A DNA stretch of 64,000 nt from Wyeomyia smithii (lineage: Eukaryota; Arthropoda; Insecta; Diptera; Culicidae), in the NCBI RefSeq assembly GCF_029784165.1, contig NC_073696.1, forward strand, positions 109,174,665 through 109,238,664, written 5' to 3'. Shown here in pieces: positions 1-12,551 of this stretch. The notes below the pieces were generated by a model. The model had not been told where the DNA came from, made no database searches, and saw only the letters and a list, made by a program, of their open reading frames with translations. A program made the translations under genes and the position numbers. Numbering within the stretch: the first letter of the stretch is position 1; every line of letters begins with the position of its first letter.

Positions 1-478
1 ATTGCATGTTGAAGATCTGTTCTCTAACTGCTTGGAATATTTTCATCGTTAAAAAATTTCAAGTATAGTTGTTAAACTTTTATCTATGTTTATATGTCAG
101 GTGATGCCATCCGGAGCCAGATAATCCTTTTTCTAGGGTATCTTATAAGCTAAGGGCAACTTTTTTATCCTCGCTGCCGACTACAAGCTAGAACTAACAG
201 TAGCATGGTTTATTTTAAACATTGGTTTCCATGCTACTTCGCACATCGATCCTTATCGACCAACTTGATTTCGCTGAAACTACTCACAGTTGTTTCTGTT
301 TGAAAAAGAAGTCATTTTCTGATATCAGTCGTTCATGTAGGCTTGCAACTGTTGCTTCAAAAGGGCCTATTCAAAATGGTGACTGATTTAATGTTTTGTG
401 ACAATTGGGAAAATTTGGCACAGAAAAAAATATTCACAGTGAATATATTTTTTTCTAGAACCGCAATTTTAATACCTA
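1..478. other. Intergenic, no gene seen
   Basis: AT-rich DNA without a convincing coding region. It has a small hairpin with 10-bp arms at 199-208 and 229-238, and an imperfect A/T-rich palindrome around 422-456 just outside the MITE that starts at 479. Confidence 0.6.
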
Positions 479-1289
479 CACTCAAAATAATTTTCACGTC
501 ATAATTACCGGAAAAGTTTTGTTAATATTTTCTACTGTCATTTTCACGTAGATTCTACGTGATTGTCATTTCAGTTCATCATGATCTGGTGAGATGATTT
601 ATCCTATGAATCTTATACAGTAGACATATGCACTTTATGTGAATTTCACGTAGAATTCAACTACCGGTAAAATGGAAAGCATTCGATTATCTGTTAGCTA
701 CTACGTTTGATACAACGTAAAATTTCCAAATTTTGTTTCCCCAATTCTTAAGAGACGGCAAATAGTTTTTAGAAATTATAGAAATATGTTGCTTGATAAA
801 TCGCACGGCCATGCAAAATCGCCGACTCGTAAATGAATCAAACGACATAAAAACTGACAAACATTACGACATTTGCCGGCAACAGCTAAAGTAAGCTGCA
901 ACTGTTTATGTATAGGAAACTCCTCGACCTTTGAACTGAGTCTTTGTGAAACCTGTAAGCTTAGGGCTCGATGTCAAATTCGTACGGTTTTTCGAAAGCT
1001 CACTTATTGGTAAGCCGTCGAAATTCTATTTTATTTTCAGCGACTGAGTTAGACATCAGCTTCGCCATTTTGATTTCTGTATATTTTCACACACAGAGTT
1101 CACGCGATACTTCTTCTATGACAGTCTGTTTGACGTTGCCAAGGTCACGCAGATACCACGTGATAAAACATAGTAAGCATGTGATTTTCACGTAGATGTT
1201 ATGTTTGTCACATAAATCATGCAAAATGACAGAAAATGAATAAGTACAGGAAATTTCACGTAACAATAATGTGAAAAATATTTTGAGTG
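479..1289. mobile_element. TA-flanked MITE-like element, about 811 bp
   Basis: The two ends are inverted copies starting CACTCAAAATA, each abutting a TA dinucleotide (477-478 and 1290-1291), as expected for target duplication by a Tc1/mariner-type transposase. Similarity between the arms decays over roughly 90 bp. The interior repeats TTCACGTAGA-like motifs and has no transposase, so the copy is non-autonomous. The family is not recognised. Confidence 0.7.
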
Positions 1290-1369
1290 TACAACTTTGC
1301 TGGAGACATCATTTCAATCAAACAAGTCGTTTTCCTGATATAGATATTTTTATCTATCAGTCACCATTT

Positions 1370-1780
1370 TCAGATTTCCGGACATCGTCCCGATTCCGAA
1401 ACTACTAATATGAGGTGGTTTTTAGTCAGTTTTAGCTACGCATATAAGATGGTATTCGCTGAACTTTAGCTGTTTCCCAGAAACCGGAAGTCACCGTCTC
1501 AAATGACGTCTGGAGTTGATTTCCGGTTTCTGGGTATCATCCCGATTCCTAAAATACTCATATTCGATGGTATTCGGCCAATTTTGGCTCTTTTCCTGAT
1601 ATTGAAAGTCGCCATTTTGGAATCCAAAATGGCGTCGGCAGTCGTTTTGCGATCTCTAGGCAACATTCCGATTATGAAAATACTCATATTGAATGGTATG
1701 CGACGTTGTATTATTTATCTGTTTCTATGGCCTCAGGAAACCCCATTGAAATCTGTTCTGGAAGGGCCATTTTGACGGCA
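1370..1780. repeat. Degenerate tandem repeat, three units
   Basis: Three diverged units of roughly 130-150 bp begin near 1381, 1533 and 1659. They share phrases such as 'cattccgatt' and 'aaaatactcatatt'. Short open frames here follow from the repeat and resemble no protein. A loosely similar tract lies near 40400-40640. Confidence 0.55.
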
Positions 1781-1800
1781 TATTACCATATCACCCGAAC

Positions 1801-2434
1801 CCATAAAAATGCACTTTAGAAATAATTTTATGAACTTCGATCCAATAATTATAAGATTTTGTTCAAATATTCATTATTTTTCTCAGTTTCGGAACCGGAT
1901 TTTCGGCCATGAGAAAATTCTCTCGCAGCCCCGCTGACGCAGGTTTCGAAGCAGAGAAGCTATTTAATCTTTTGGTGCTGAAACTATCAAAATCGGATGG
2001 AAATAGTCAAAGTTACAAAAATTTCAATTTTTGGGTACCCGGGTACCCCGTCGGGATTTTAAGGAGTAAAAAAATCAACTCCTTCCAATTGACCCCCCGT
2101 TGTTTCTACATAAAAACTAATATTATCAAAAGTTGCCTTTTTAATGAGCTTCGAGATGTCACAGAGTCTTCACTTTTTGGATTTCAGTGAAATATAGAAT
2201 CCTAAAAAGGTACCCGGGTACCCCGTCGATCACATAACGGTTAACTCGGTTACAAAAATGGGAATTAATAACTTTTTTTTCTTGCGAATAAACCTCACGC
2301 ATTTATACGTAGCCCCAGCAACCTTTTCATGGAATGCAGGTTTTTATCGGATCCTCTTGTACGTGGCCCTAACAGCATTCCTACTGTCTCCTTCCTGTGA
2401 CTCAGTCATGTCCAACTGAGTGATGCATTTGATG
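1801..2434. other. Non-coding with a duplicated GGTACCCGGGTACC block
   Basis: No gene seen. A 20-bp block reading GGTACCCGGGTACCCCGTCG occurs at 2034-2053 and again at 2209-2228. It contains the self-complementary core GGTACCCGGGTACC. Confidence 0.6.
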
Positions 2435-2862
2435 CACGATACGGAGTTTACTGCAACTACCACTCAGTGTTAGTGTTAGATCAAAGACACGCAGTACAAC
2501 GGTCGAAGCACCGGTGCCAGTAGTAGTGTCATATTTTTGGAACCGGAGCCGAGTGCTTTAACTGTAGCCAAATGTTTAACTTCGTGGAAACACCTCAACA
2601 GCTTTCTCACTGATTTACCATAGTGTTCTAAAGCAAAGTAAAGCGTTTTCATATAGTTTTGTTTGTTGATATTATAACTTCCGTAAGAATGGTCTTGTCA
2701 CGAAGCTGAAGCACTTGGCTCCACGGTGTTTTTTTTTTTTTTTCAAGTACACCGATGCCGAAAACATAACACTGCTACTGGCACCGGTATCCCATCCGCG
2801 CTCAGTGTGCCCTGGATCTAACACTTATACTGAGTGGTAGTTACAGTACACTCTGTGTCGTA
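2435..2862. repeat. Long diverged inverted repeat (foldback-like)
   Basis: The left arm (about 2435-2558) and right arm (about 2709-2862) are diverged reverse complements. Shared blocks include 'actaccactcagt', 'aagtgttagatc' and 'accggtgccagtag'. The 150-bp centre carries no ORF. No target duplication could be fixed, so this may be an old foldback transposon or MITE. Confidence 0.6.
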
Positions 2863-3203
2863 TTTCTATGCAACAGCGCCACCTGAGCAGCACAGTTAGG
2901 TATTTTCACCATGTCTGCTGTGCCTTTTCTAGAGACGTAGAGGTTAGCACGGTCTCCAAACTACAAAGGTCACACTAATATCTCTTCTCTATTCCCACCT
3001 GATTGCAAGGACATGGCCGGTGTCATTATTGATCCATCAAAGAGTATTAAGTCGCTAAAATTACAATAAATCTTCTCAATCATAGAGTTGCAATCATTGC
3101 GCAGTCAGTCGAGCCAAGCTGATTCGCCACTTGAATGTACGCAGAAACTTTTTCAATTGTTTGTCAAAGATGTGAAACAGATGATAGATATTATTTCGTA
3201 CAT
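2863..3203. other. Intergenic, nothing identified
   Basis: No gene or repeat could be identified between the foldback element and the hairpin that starts at 3204. Confidence 0.5.
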
Positions 3204-3289
3204 AGCAAGGAAGAATTGATTGCCGAAAATGAAGTTTTAGATATGTAAATATCTAAAACTTCATTTTCGGCAATCAGTTCTTCCTTGCT
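3204..3289. repeat. Near-perfect 41-bp hairpin, 4-nt loop
   Basis: Arm 3204-3244 is the reverse complement of arm 3249-3289 with a single mismatch, separated by only GTAA. Each arm contains TTGCCGAAAATGAAGTTTT or its complement. Complementarity stops abruptly at both outer ends. The stem is longer than a typical animal pre-miRNA stem. A snap-back duplication, foldback element or small-RNA hairpin are all possible. Confidence 0.85.
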
Positions 3290-3737
3290 CGCAAAAAATA
3301 TTTTTTTTTGGCGATTATCAAAAACTGGACCTAATAGAACAAAATGGGGGTTATCTTCGCAATTAGTGAATTTTATTTTTGAAAACATATATTAAGCTCT
3401 GAACCAAAAAGTCTAACAGCGATAGTTATTGTATTATTTGTACGATAATGCATGAACTTGAAATATCCATAGTGGTAAGCGGAGCAAGATCGCCAAACTG
3501 CGCAATTCATTCAATATCAGTTTCTAATTCGTTTCTAAAAAGTTTCCTCTCTCTGAAAAAACGGAAGCCAATTTAAAACGTACTCAATACATACATGTTT
3601 CGAATAGTCTTATTCATAAAACGCATAGTATATTTCATGAATGGAAAATTTGCTTTGTTGCAAACTGTTGTGATTTTTAACGTATAGTAGAAAATAAATT
3701 ACATAGTTTAAATAAAATAATGCCAGTATACAGTCTT
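3290..3737. other. Intergenic, nothing identified
   Basis: AT-rich DNA with no supported gene, RNA gene or recognised repeat. Confidence 0.5.
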
Positions 3738-3921
3738 TCTGTAGTCCGCAATTGACCTTCGGTTTATCAGACAAAAACATCGTAGTCAACTTTAGCTTTC
3801 AGGACAAATACGGAGCTAGCACTACTATCCTGCAGCCTGTAACAGGTACCTCCCGCATCACAATTCCAACAAACGACGGCTGGCTTGTGCCACCAGAATC
3901 GAACTTCGCTACCAACTTGGA
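3738..3921 (-). mobile_element. Degenerate tRNA-derived SINE, family C
   Basis: This stretch aligns along its length with the better preserved SINE at about 50532-50746. Shared blocks in the same order include 'ggagctagc/gggctagc', 'ctactatcctgca/ctacgatcctact', 'aacgacggctggcttgt' and 'tcgaactt'. The minus-strand B-box region is mutated and no target duplication is visible. An open frame across it is a chance product of the SINE sequence. Confidence 0.65.
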
Positions 3922-4061
3922 GGTTTCCCTTCAAACTTCCTGTATATTATTTTCCTTCTTTTTAGAAAACTTTTTCTGTAACAAGTGTATAAGCAAGGTA
4001 AAATATGAATACCATTGGCTAAATAATATTGGCCTAAATTTGCCATTCTCGCTTTCATCCC

Positions 4062-4371
4062 GTCAGTGGCAGGGATACCAGATGTGCAGATTTGTCTGCA
4101 AAACGCAGGTTTTTAGGGTCCGTGTGCAGATTTTTATTGATTCGCAGATTTTCGCAGATTTTCCATAGTTTCTGCAGATTTCTGTCAGAGTCTCCTTATA
4201 TTTAGGCAGATTTTCTCAAAATGTGTGCAGATTTTTGCGGACTTTTGCCTGCGCGAGCGATTTTTTTTTCGAATCACGAATAGATTTTTTGTCAGATTTC
4301 AAGCAGATTTTTCCGGGTTTTCGAGCAGTTGCAGACATTTTTCAAAACCATCTGGCATCTCTGGTCAGTGG
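4062..4371. repeat. GCAGATTTTT-rich repeat with inverted ends
   Basis: The tract repeats 'gcagattttt' variants at irregular spacing. It is bounded by diverged inverted ends: 'gtggcagggataccagatg' on the left and 'catctggcatctctggtca' on the right. It has no coding potential and is probably a short non-autonomous mobile repeat. Confidence 0.6.
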
Positions 4372-5937
4372 TCAGTGCTCTACGGAAAATAGGAGTGATT
4401 TAAACATTTTTAAAATAAACAATTGATCTTTCCAAATATGCGCAAAATCAATTTTTAGTCGTAAAATATTAATATACAGATAGTTATTTTTCGTAATTTT
4501 TCAACGATAAAAGGATCAGAGTCTTAAAGGCGCCACACAAACACGAATAATGTCTTCAGTCAAGGTCAGACTGATTTGAGCACTCTTTATTAAACTCGAA
4601 CTGTGTCATAACTCACAACTAATCAATATTTTTTCGATTGGATAATCTCCATGTAATACCTTAAAAGTTCAAAAGTCCCCTTTTTCAGAACTTCCATTGC
4701 TGTAGGCCAACATTTCAAGTCAGTATTAATATTCAGCTCGATGACTCAAAACAAAGCTATAGCAAATAAATGGTTAATAATTTCAAATGAAATTTGAGTT
4801 ACTTAGACATAAATCTGCGAACCTAAAGACCTAACCTTCTATTTGTAAGAATGATTTATACGAAAAGAAGAACACTGTTTAGCATATCTGCAAAGCAAAA
4901 ACAAGAAACCTCTCTGCCCTGCCGAAAAAAGTGTTATCAACACTTAAGTTTCCCACAAGCAGCAATAACATTTAACCGGAAGTGGAGAAACCGAATGGAG
5001 TTATTTGTCTGTTGGTTTTCTGTACGACTTATCAGAACAACAACCCCCCTTGACGCAGTGTCCCAGGGGTAGCGTAGACCGGTTCCTTTTTCCTGGACGG
5101 ACCGTCGATGCATACACCATTTAAATGTATTTAAATCCTTTTGTCACAAGAAACCATGACTAAGTATCCATAAACATTTTCAAAACAATTTTCTCAGAAC
5201 GATAGTCCACCAGTGAAAAATAGCTGCTTTTGTTCAGCCAAAGCCATCTAATACAACACCATCTTTCCCCGTCCGAGATAAGCACCCCAGAAAGCAAACC
5301 CGGACTCTGTGGTGTCGCTTCACTCGAGTATTCCTGATGGCAGGGCCAAGCCCCAGTTCCCATACATATCTTGAGCAAAAGATGCTAAATCGGATAAACA
5401 CCCCAAGCGTCGTCGTAGCACTAGCAACCGTGGCGGGGAGCAGTTTATTTTTACTCTTTTTATCCTATTACGGCTTTTGAACCCTTCTCTCTCCATTTGT
5501 CACTGCATAAGTAAACAATAAATAACTGGGATTCGCATGAATCCGGGGCTGTGAACACATCCGGCGGTGGATCCCCGATGTGGGCTGGGCAGCAGTTTTC
5601 CTCTGGAAACTCTTTGAAGCGCGTTTTTTGCTTTTCTATGTTGCTTTGATACTGAATTGCTCATAACATAATCAGATGTCGTGCACTGTGTTGGGGGCAA
5701 TTGAAATTATGCCTAAACAAATTACGATACGGGGTATGTTGAGCTCAGAATTGATTTTCTACGTTTGAATTGATTGTCTATGTTTGATCTAGAGTTAACA
5801 ACTTCTACTAGGATTTTTAATAGTACTGTTATATTTTTTTGTTTCGCTTTATTAGAAAAAGAAACAAAATTTAATACAACATTACAGCATTATCCTTTAT
5901 ATTCATAATGCTAGAAAGTTTCGAAATTACACCCAGC
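4372..5937. other. Intergenic, no gene recognised
   Basis: Only short open frames, none resembling a known protein. A GC-richer patch at about 5040-5700 gives frames of about 65-75 codons on the minus strand, but I see no splice-site pattern or family motif to support an exon. Confidence 0.5.
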
Positions 5938-5949
5938 TGGTATTTACAG

Positions 5950-6210
5950 TGGTCCCCGTGGTTCTGTGGTTAGCGATGTCGGTCGGCTAGCTCTCCCACA
6001 CGGTTGGGAAATCGGGTTCGATTCCCGATCAGCTCGAGGAACTTTTCGAGCTAGAAATTTTCTCGACTCAGCACTGGGGTACGGTGTATCGTTGTACTTA
6101 TCCTACAACATGCAAAATGTGCCGAAAAACAATATCGATAACGAATTCTCTCAACTAATCTAGTTGATCGAGACCGCATTAGCCCCCAGGCTAGCGTGCG
6201 ATATTGTTAT
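5950..6210 (+). mobile_element. tRNA-derived SINE, family B, with 12-bp TSD
   Basis: A 261-bp insertion is flanked by TGGTATTTACAG at 5938-5949 and 6211-6222. The 5' part looks like a tRNA gene: an A-box-like 'gtggttagcgatgtcgg' followed by a B box, GGTTCGATTCC, near 6016. The body is unrelated to a tRNA and the 3' end is a 'gatattgttat' tail. The intact target duplication makes this a complete copy. Confidence 0.9.
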
Positions 6211-6222
6211 TGGTATTTACAG

Positions 6223-9174
6223 CTTGTTCGAACAAGAGCAAAATAAAGTTTCAAAGGTCTCATATTTCTCAATCTTTGTGTGAAATAACAATATATTGCT
6301 CCAAGAGTGAGCCACATATTCTGTTCGATGCACTTTCAAAAAACGTAAAATATGGATATGAAATACATATAATATGGATATGAAATACATTTTTTTTATT
6401 AAGCTAAGAGTGTCATGGTTTATTAGAAACAGAAAAAAAACCAATACAGTGTTTACTCTCAACACCTTTTTCAAGGTTGTATTCGTTCACTATTGATTGC
6501 TGCAGTGTATGTTAAATTCATCAAGGATTGTTCTTTTGCATATGCTTCAAACGGTATGGTTTAAAAATTTCTGAAGAATATCGATGTTTACAAAAAAACA
6601 GAATTCACAGTTTTATAGTTTGCGGAAGACTTCCATTGTAAAAGGAAATAGTTGAATGCATTTTGAAATTTATTTCTATGTTGTTTGCAAGAGTAGTTAC
6701 CAATCTAAAATCATCAAAAGCAACATTTCATTTTTTAACTTTTAGCATCTTGTCAACTTCGGACTCCTTAAATAAGCTTGATAACCGTATTTTTTATATC
6801 GCTTGGCATTGACACTCCAGATATCTCTAGCAATGAAAATTTCCTTCATTAACTGTTATATGAATCTGTATTTAAACATTTACTGACATTGTTTTGATTG
6901 TAATCTCTTCATTCTTTCAATGGCTTTCAGGTTTACAGTTTTTTTCTCATTTACTACGCAATTCACAAACACACAGTGTCGAACCTTTTTTAAAAAGTTC
7001 CACAATTTTATGGGTAACAATGCGTGTGAAAAATGCCTTGATAAATGGAAGAAATTTCTAAATATTAGAGATTTACATATTTTTTAATATTCGGCTGCCG
7101 ATAATTTTTCGCTGCCAACCCTTATCAGCGTCACAGAAATTTATTACTTTCATAGGATTTATTTATAGTTCCCTTGACATTAAGCTGAAGTAATAAACTC
7201 TTGTAGGTTCCATTTGTCCCAATCCACCCATATTAGAATACGGCGAGCATAAGTTCAAAGATAACTAGAAGGTATCTTAACTTCCATATTTTTCATACAT
7301 TTTGAACACGACCGATTTCCGACGGTTGGTGCTGCCATCTGATGACTTAAATTCTAATAAAATTGTCACTATGAGCGAAACCGATTTAGCGTGCATAGTC
7401 CATCATTGATCGTTGAGCTGTTCAAGATTGTATATGAAAAAGGTGTAGCAGGTTGGTCAACCTTACGCTTAAGATAACATGCATATCAATGATATTGTCA
7501 TTTTTTTGCACTTAATGCTCTTGCCATATATTTTGCACTTCAAAGAACGAAAGAAAAGTGTGAAATTGACTGTCAGAAAGAGGGTTTACATTAAGGAGTT
7601 ATATTTATTATCAGGTCCCATTCTACCAAAACTTAAAGTTTAATATGTCGCAAGCCAGGTTTCAGAACCATTGTGCATCATTGTGTTCACCGGGGCACCC
7701 GATTTTTGCTTTATTAACCTCGGCAAAAGTGGAAAACTTGGTTGTAACGCATAAAATAGTGTCGTAACAAAAGACAAAATCACTTCAATCGGGAATAAAT
7801 CTCCGAAGATGTATTGAATATCTTGACCACCTCTTTCAGCTGACACTGATTCGATATTGAGGAGAACTAGGTTTGGTAAACGACTGGGCAGTGCGTACCA
7901 ACAGTACACCTGTGCTAGTCGGCATAAAATAGATCCCAGTGTGGTTCAAGGCATAATGCCATATTCCTAACTCCACGTGAAACCGACTGGAATACGAGCA
8001 ACCAAGAGAAGATTGGGGAACCGATGGGAACTTGGCCGTATGCTGACAGGGAAGCGGTAGTTGTTTTCCTTGGAGAGCAGCTTGTCTGAGCGTCTGTTTT
8101 CCAGGATAGGGGCGGCTCGAACAGCAACTGATCCGAAGTGAACTGTGAACTATGAAATGCGGTGTCTCGCCTCTACACCCAAGACGGCGGCCTCGTCGCG
8201 AGACCAGGTATCGCAGCCCTAGTAAATGTTTAAATAAACATACTACGAACAATCAAGAATTGAAAACGAACCGGAATTACCCGCAATGATCTAGTGACGA
8301 AATGAGGACGACGATTAGAAGCTCGGTACATGTAACAGTAGATCGCTTAACGCCCCGGTACCAAAGGGGCAAAGTATTGGTGAGACCTAGGTTTGAGAAT
8401 CGATCCTGGGCACAGTACTAGTTCTCAGCCAATGAATGATGACATCTCAATTTGTGATGATTTTGATGCTCTACTAAGCAGTATGGAATGTATTTTTATT
8501 GACTACAATAATTATCTGGGAAATTCTAGGGGGGGCTTAAAATTTTCTAGAGGGGGCTGTAGCCCCCCCTAGCCCCCCCGTAGTTGCGCCCATGACGTTA
8601 AGTATACATCATATTAACAGTGTTTAAATTAGTTCGACTTTTGCTCACGCGCAATCATGTTCGATGAATTCTGGAAGAGTTAGGTATCTTGTTCTAGTCA
8701 TCTTTGATATGTTACAGTTGGTTTTCCTATATTGAGAATACTAGCACTACTTTTTTGCACAAATATGAAACTTTGCTGTACAAACCAAATCATAGACAAC
8801 ATAAGCCTAAATATGCTATAACATCGTAAGGAAAAGTCCTGTAGATGTATGGTCTTTGGCAAAAATGTGTGTTTTGTGTACACTAACTATTCCTGCGAAC
8901 GACACTTTCGTGTTAAATGCAACTAACAAAAGTTCAGTACAACAAACTAAATTGTAAGTGAGTTTCATAAATATTTTTTTATAAAGGAAGGCGAAAGGCG
9001 CAAAGTTCCACTTTTTGCCTTACTGGGCCACTGTGCATTGGAATAACATTCAGATTTGTTAGCTCATGTCCTATTAGTACCAGGTGCGCACCTAAGATCT
9101 CGCTGATTGTCAATAGATGGCAGTGAGTGTTGGTTGATTTTGAAATTTGTAAATAAACCGCTTTGACACGATAG
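6223..9174. other. Intergenic; GC-richer block at 7840-8250
   Basis: No recognisable gene. At 7840-8250 base composition shifts to GC-richer sequence that is open for 138 codons on the minus strand, but the translation resembles nothing I know and overlaps other open frames; it may be transposon debris. Near 8526-8580 there is a G-run/C-run foldback. The rest is AT-rich. Confidence 0.45.
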
Positions 9175-11870
9175 TTTTTGCCTTTCTCCTAGAAAGGTAT
9201 AGCAATCACTGGAAAAACCAAAGGTATAAAAGTGCTCCAAAGGGTCGAATCTCGTATATCAATCGACTTAGTTTGACGACCTGAGCATTTTCTGTATGTG
9301 TGTGTGCGTATGTGTGTGTGTGTATGTGTGTGTGTGTAACGCTCTCCCAATCTCACTCGATTTTCTCAGAGATGGCTGGACCGATCTTCATGAAATTAAT
9401 TGCAAATGAGAGGTATAGTTGCCCCATAAGACCCTATTAAATTTCATTGCAATCGGATTTTTAGTTTAGAGGAAATGTTTAAAAATGTGAAAATCACGAA
9501 ACATCATTATCTCAGAAACTACTCAACCGATTTTAACAAAATTGATTTTAAATAACCCTTAACTTTTGAGTTTCATGAAGATTGAACGTGTGGTTCAGAA
9601 GTTATTTAAAGCAACGTGTTCTGGAGAGTGTTTAACCTCACTCATGTTTCTCAGAGATGGCTGAACCGATTTCCACAAAATCAGTGTCATTTGGAAGGTC
9701 TAGTTACCCCATAAAACCCTATTGATTTTTTTTGCAATCGGACTATTACTTTGCCTGTTATGTTTAAAAATAGGAAATCCAGCTTTTCATAGGAACATAT
9801 TCCGAAGACTACTTAAACTCACTCACTTTTCTCAGAGATAGCTGAACCGATTTTCACAAAATTAGTGTCAAATGAAAGGTCTAGCTGCCTCATAACACCC
9901 TATTGAATTTCAATGTAATCGATTGATACTTTGTCTGTAATGTATCAAAATATGAAAATCACGAATCTTCATTATCTCCGAAAGTACACAACCGATTTGA
10001 ACAATATTGGTATCAAATGAATGGGCTAACTAAAGGGTAATTGATGAATTTTATAGTGATTAAACACGTGGTTCAAAAATTGTGAAAAGCAACATGTTCC
10101 GGTGACTTTTCAAATTTACTCGTATTCCCAAAAATGGCAGGACTAAATTCAACAATTTTAGTGTCAAATGAAAAGTTTGGCTTTTCTGAAGGTTCCCATT
10201 TTATTCGACTATAATCGTATTTTTATTCCAACCGTTATGTATTAAATTATAAAAACAACAAAAGTCTATTATCTCAAAGATCACATTTGAACATATCTAG
10301 TGTCATTTGAACGGGTTGTCTCTCAAACTCACAAGTAAGAAATTTCATAGCAATTTGATATGTGGTTCAAAAGTTATGAAAAGAAACGAAATTCAAAGAC
10401 TATTTAAAACTGTAACTGCTTTGATCAAAACATACGGCCTCAACAAAATTCAAACTTGGTATTGTGCTATTCGTACGTTCCCGGTATTGCTCGTGATTGA
10501 AATGTACGAAATTCAAAGTCATTTCTTTTATTTCGCTATTTCTTCAGCATGAATATTTTACTCCCAATTATTAATTTTTTAACTTTTTGCCTTCTTCGTA
10601 GAAAGGTATAGCAAGCACTTGCAAAACCGAAGATATGAAAGTGCTCCAAAGAGCCGAATGGCATATATCACTCGACTCAGTTCGGCGAGCTGAGCATTTT
10701 CTGTATGTATGTGTGTGTATGTGCAGATTTTTATTTTCACTCACTTTTCTCAGAGATGGCTGAACCGATTTCAATGAAATTATATGCAAATGAAAATTCT
10801 AGTTGCCCCATGAGACCCTATTAAATTTCACTGTAATTGGATTTTTATGTCAGAGGTTATTTTTAAAAATGTAAAAATCACGAAACATCAATATCTCAGA
10901 AACCACTCAACCGATTTCAACAATATTGGTATCAAATGAACGGGCTATCTTAAAAACCCTTAACTTTTGAATTTTATATAGATTGAACATGTGGTTCGGA
11001 AGTTATGAGAAGAAACGTCTTCTGAAGACTGTTTAATTTCACTCATGTTTCTCAGAGATGGCTAAGCCGATTTTCACGAAATTAGTGTCAAATGAAAGGT
11101 CTGGCTAACTCATAACACCCTATTGAATTTTACTGTAATTGAACTGTAACTTCGTCTGTAATGTACCGAATTGTGAAAATCACGAAACTTCATTATCTCA
11201 GAAAGTGCACAACCGATTTGAACAATATTGATATCAGATGAACGGGCTAGTTAAGGGTTAACTGATGAATTATGATTGAACACGTGGTATCAAAGTTTGG
11301 CTGCCCTATACGTTCCCATTTCATTTGATTATAATCGAACTAAGCAACCGTTATGTATTAAATTGTAAATAAAACAACGAAATTCTATTATCTCAAAGAT
11401 TACACGACCTTTTTGAACATAACTAGTGTCATACGAACGAGTCATCTCTCAAACTTACAAATAACAAACCTCATAACAATTTGATATGTGGTTCAAAACT
11501 TATGGAAAGAAAAGAAATTCAAAGGCTATTATAAACCATACCTGCTTTGATCAATATATGTGGCCACAACATAATATAAATGTGGTATCGTACCATTTCA
11601 ATGTTCCCGGTATCGCTGAATTGCTGATTGAATTGTTCGAAATTAAGAGTCATGACTTTTATTTCGCTATTTCTTGAGCATTTACATTACGTCAAATTTC
11701 ATATTTTATACTTCTATTACAACATCATTATTTTAGAACCCAAAAAGTGAATACACATTTATTGGATTGAAGCGTTCATGTAAATTTATTTTTACAAATA
11801 ATAAGTTTGAATGAGAAAGGCTGGGTCTGACCGCTAGGTGGATTAATTTAGGTTTTTATTGTGGCATAAT
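9175..11870. repeat. Mosquito-type dispersed repeat, two tandem copies
   Basis: Copy 1 starts near 9175 ('tttttgcctttctcctagaaagg') and copy 2 near 10581 ('tttttgccttcttcgtagaaagg'). Each is about 1.3-1.4 kb and continues through 'aagtgctccaaag', 'tcgactcagttcg'-like and 'gagcattttctgtatgt' blocks. Inside each copy, diverged sub-units restart with 'ctcagagatggctgaaccgatttt' (for example near 9366, 9650, 9830, 10750 and 11050) followed by 'gtcaaatgaaaggtctag' and 'ataacaccctattgaattt'. The right end reads 'gagaaaggctgggtctgaccgctaggtggatta'. I recall closely similar sequence as abundant in mosquito genomes. No protein is encoded. Confidence 0.75.
9296..9340. repeat. (TG/TATG)n microsatellite
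   Basis: A run of TGTGTG with TATG interruptions inside the dispersed repeat. The second repeat copy has a shorter version near 10703-10722. Confidence 0.85.
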
Positions 11871-12398
11871 ATACTTCTAGTTGTGTGAAAACGTCTGATT
11901 TTGTGTCTCATAATCGTCATTTGCGGGAGGTTTTATTTTTCTCATTTCATTCAAAATAAATGCGAGGCTGGAGCGCATCGAGAGTTAAAAAAAAAGTTTA
12001 TGGAAATGCTGTTCTAAGTAAAACAACGTGCCGTTTCATTAAAGACGGTAGTTTCTATGTTGACAACTGTCAACGCGAAGTGAAATAAAAAACCTTCGAA
12101 GTCACTGAATTGTGCACCGAGCATGAAGATCCACGCAAGTGTGCTTGTTTTGGAATTCGGATTTACCCACTAAGCGAATTCCAAACGGTTACATGCCTAG
12201 GAAATGATTAAAAAGCAATGATCTTGGGTTCATCGCGATTAGAACCATGGGACATTGAGTGTCGTTTTTCCGCTTTCGAACAAATGTTCCAGCGACATAA
12301 ACAAGCAGAGCACTGAGAGAAAAACGCTCACACTATGGGCAGAGACACGAAAGTGATTTTACTGTATGACAACGTTTGGTCCCATAATACCTAAGTCA
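11871..12398. other. Intergenic, nothing identified
   Basis: No supported gene or repeat between the dispersed repeat and the hairpin at 12399. Confidence 0.45.
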
Positions 12399-12442
12399 TC
12401 AAAACTTACATAGAAACTCAAGCTTTTCTATGTAAGTTTTGA
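12399..12442. repeat. Perfect 18-bp hairpin, 8-nt loop
   Basis: TCAAAACTTACATAGAAA at 12399-12416 is followed by its exact reverse complement at 12425-12442. Too short for a known MITE and flanked by no clear duplication. Confidence 0.75.
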
Positions 12443-12551
12443 CTTCTACCTGACCCACGGTAGTCCCTAGATATTGCACCGTCAGATTTTTGCTTGTTCC
12501 GTCCGGTCTGGCTGATCAGCAGCAGACATAGAAAAAGGGCTTGGTTCGTGG

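Noticed and set aside
3752..4168. 138-codon plus-strand frame
   Set aside because: Its first half is a degenerate SINE and its end runs into the GCAGATTTTT repeat.
7836..8252. 138-codon minus-strand frame
   Set aside because: No family resemblance and competing open frames on the same strand; composition alone can explain it.
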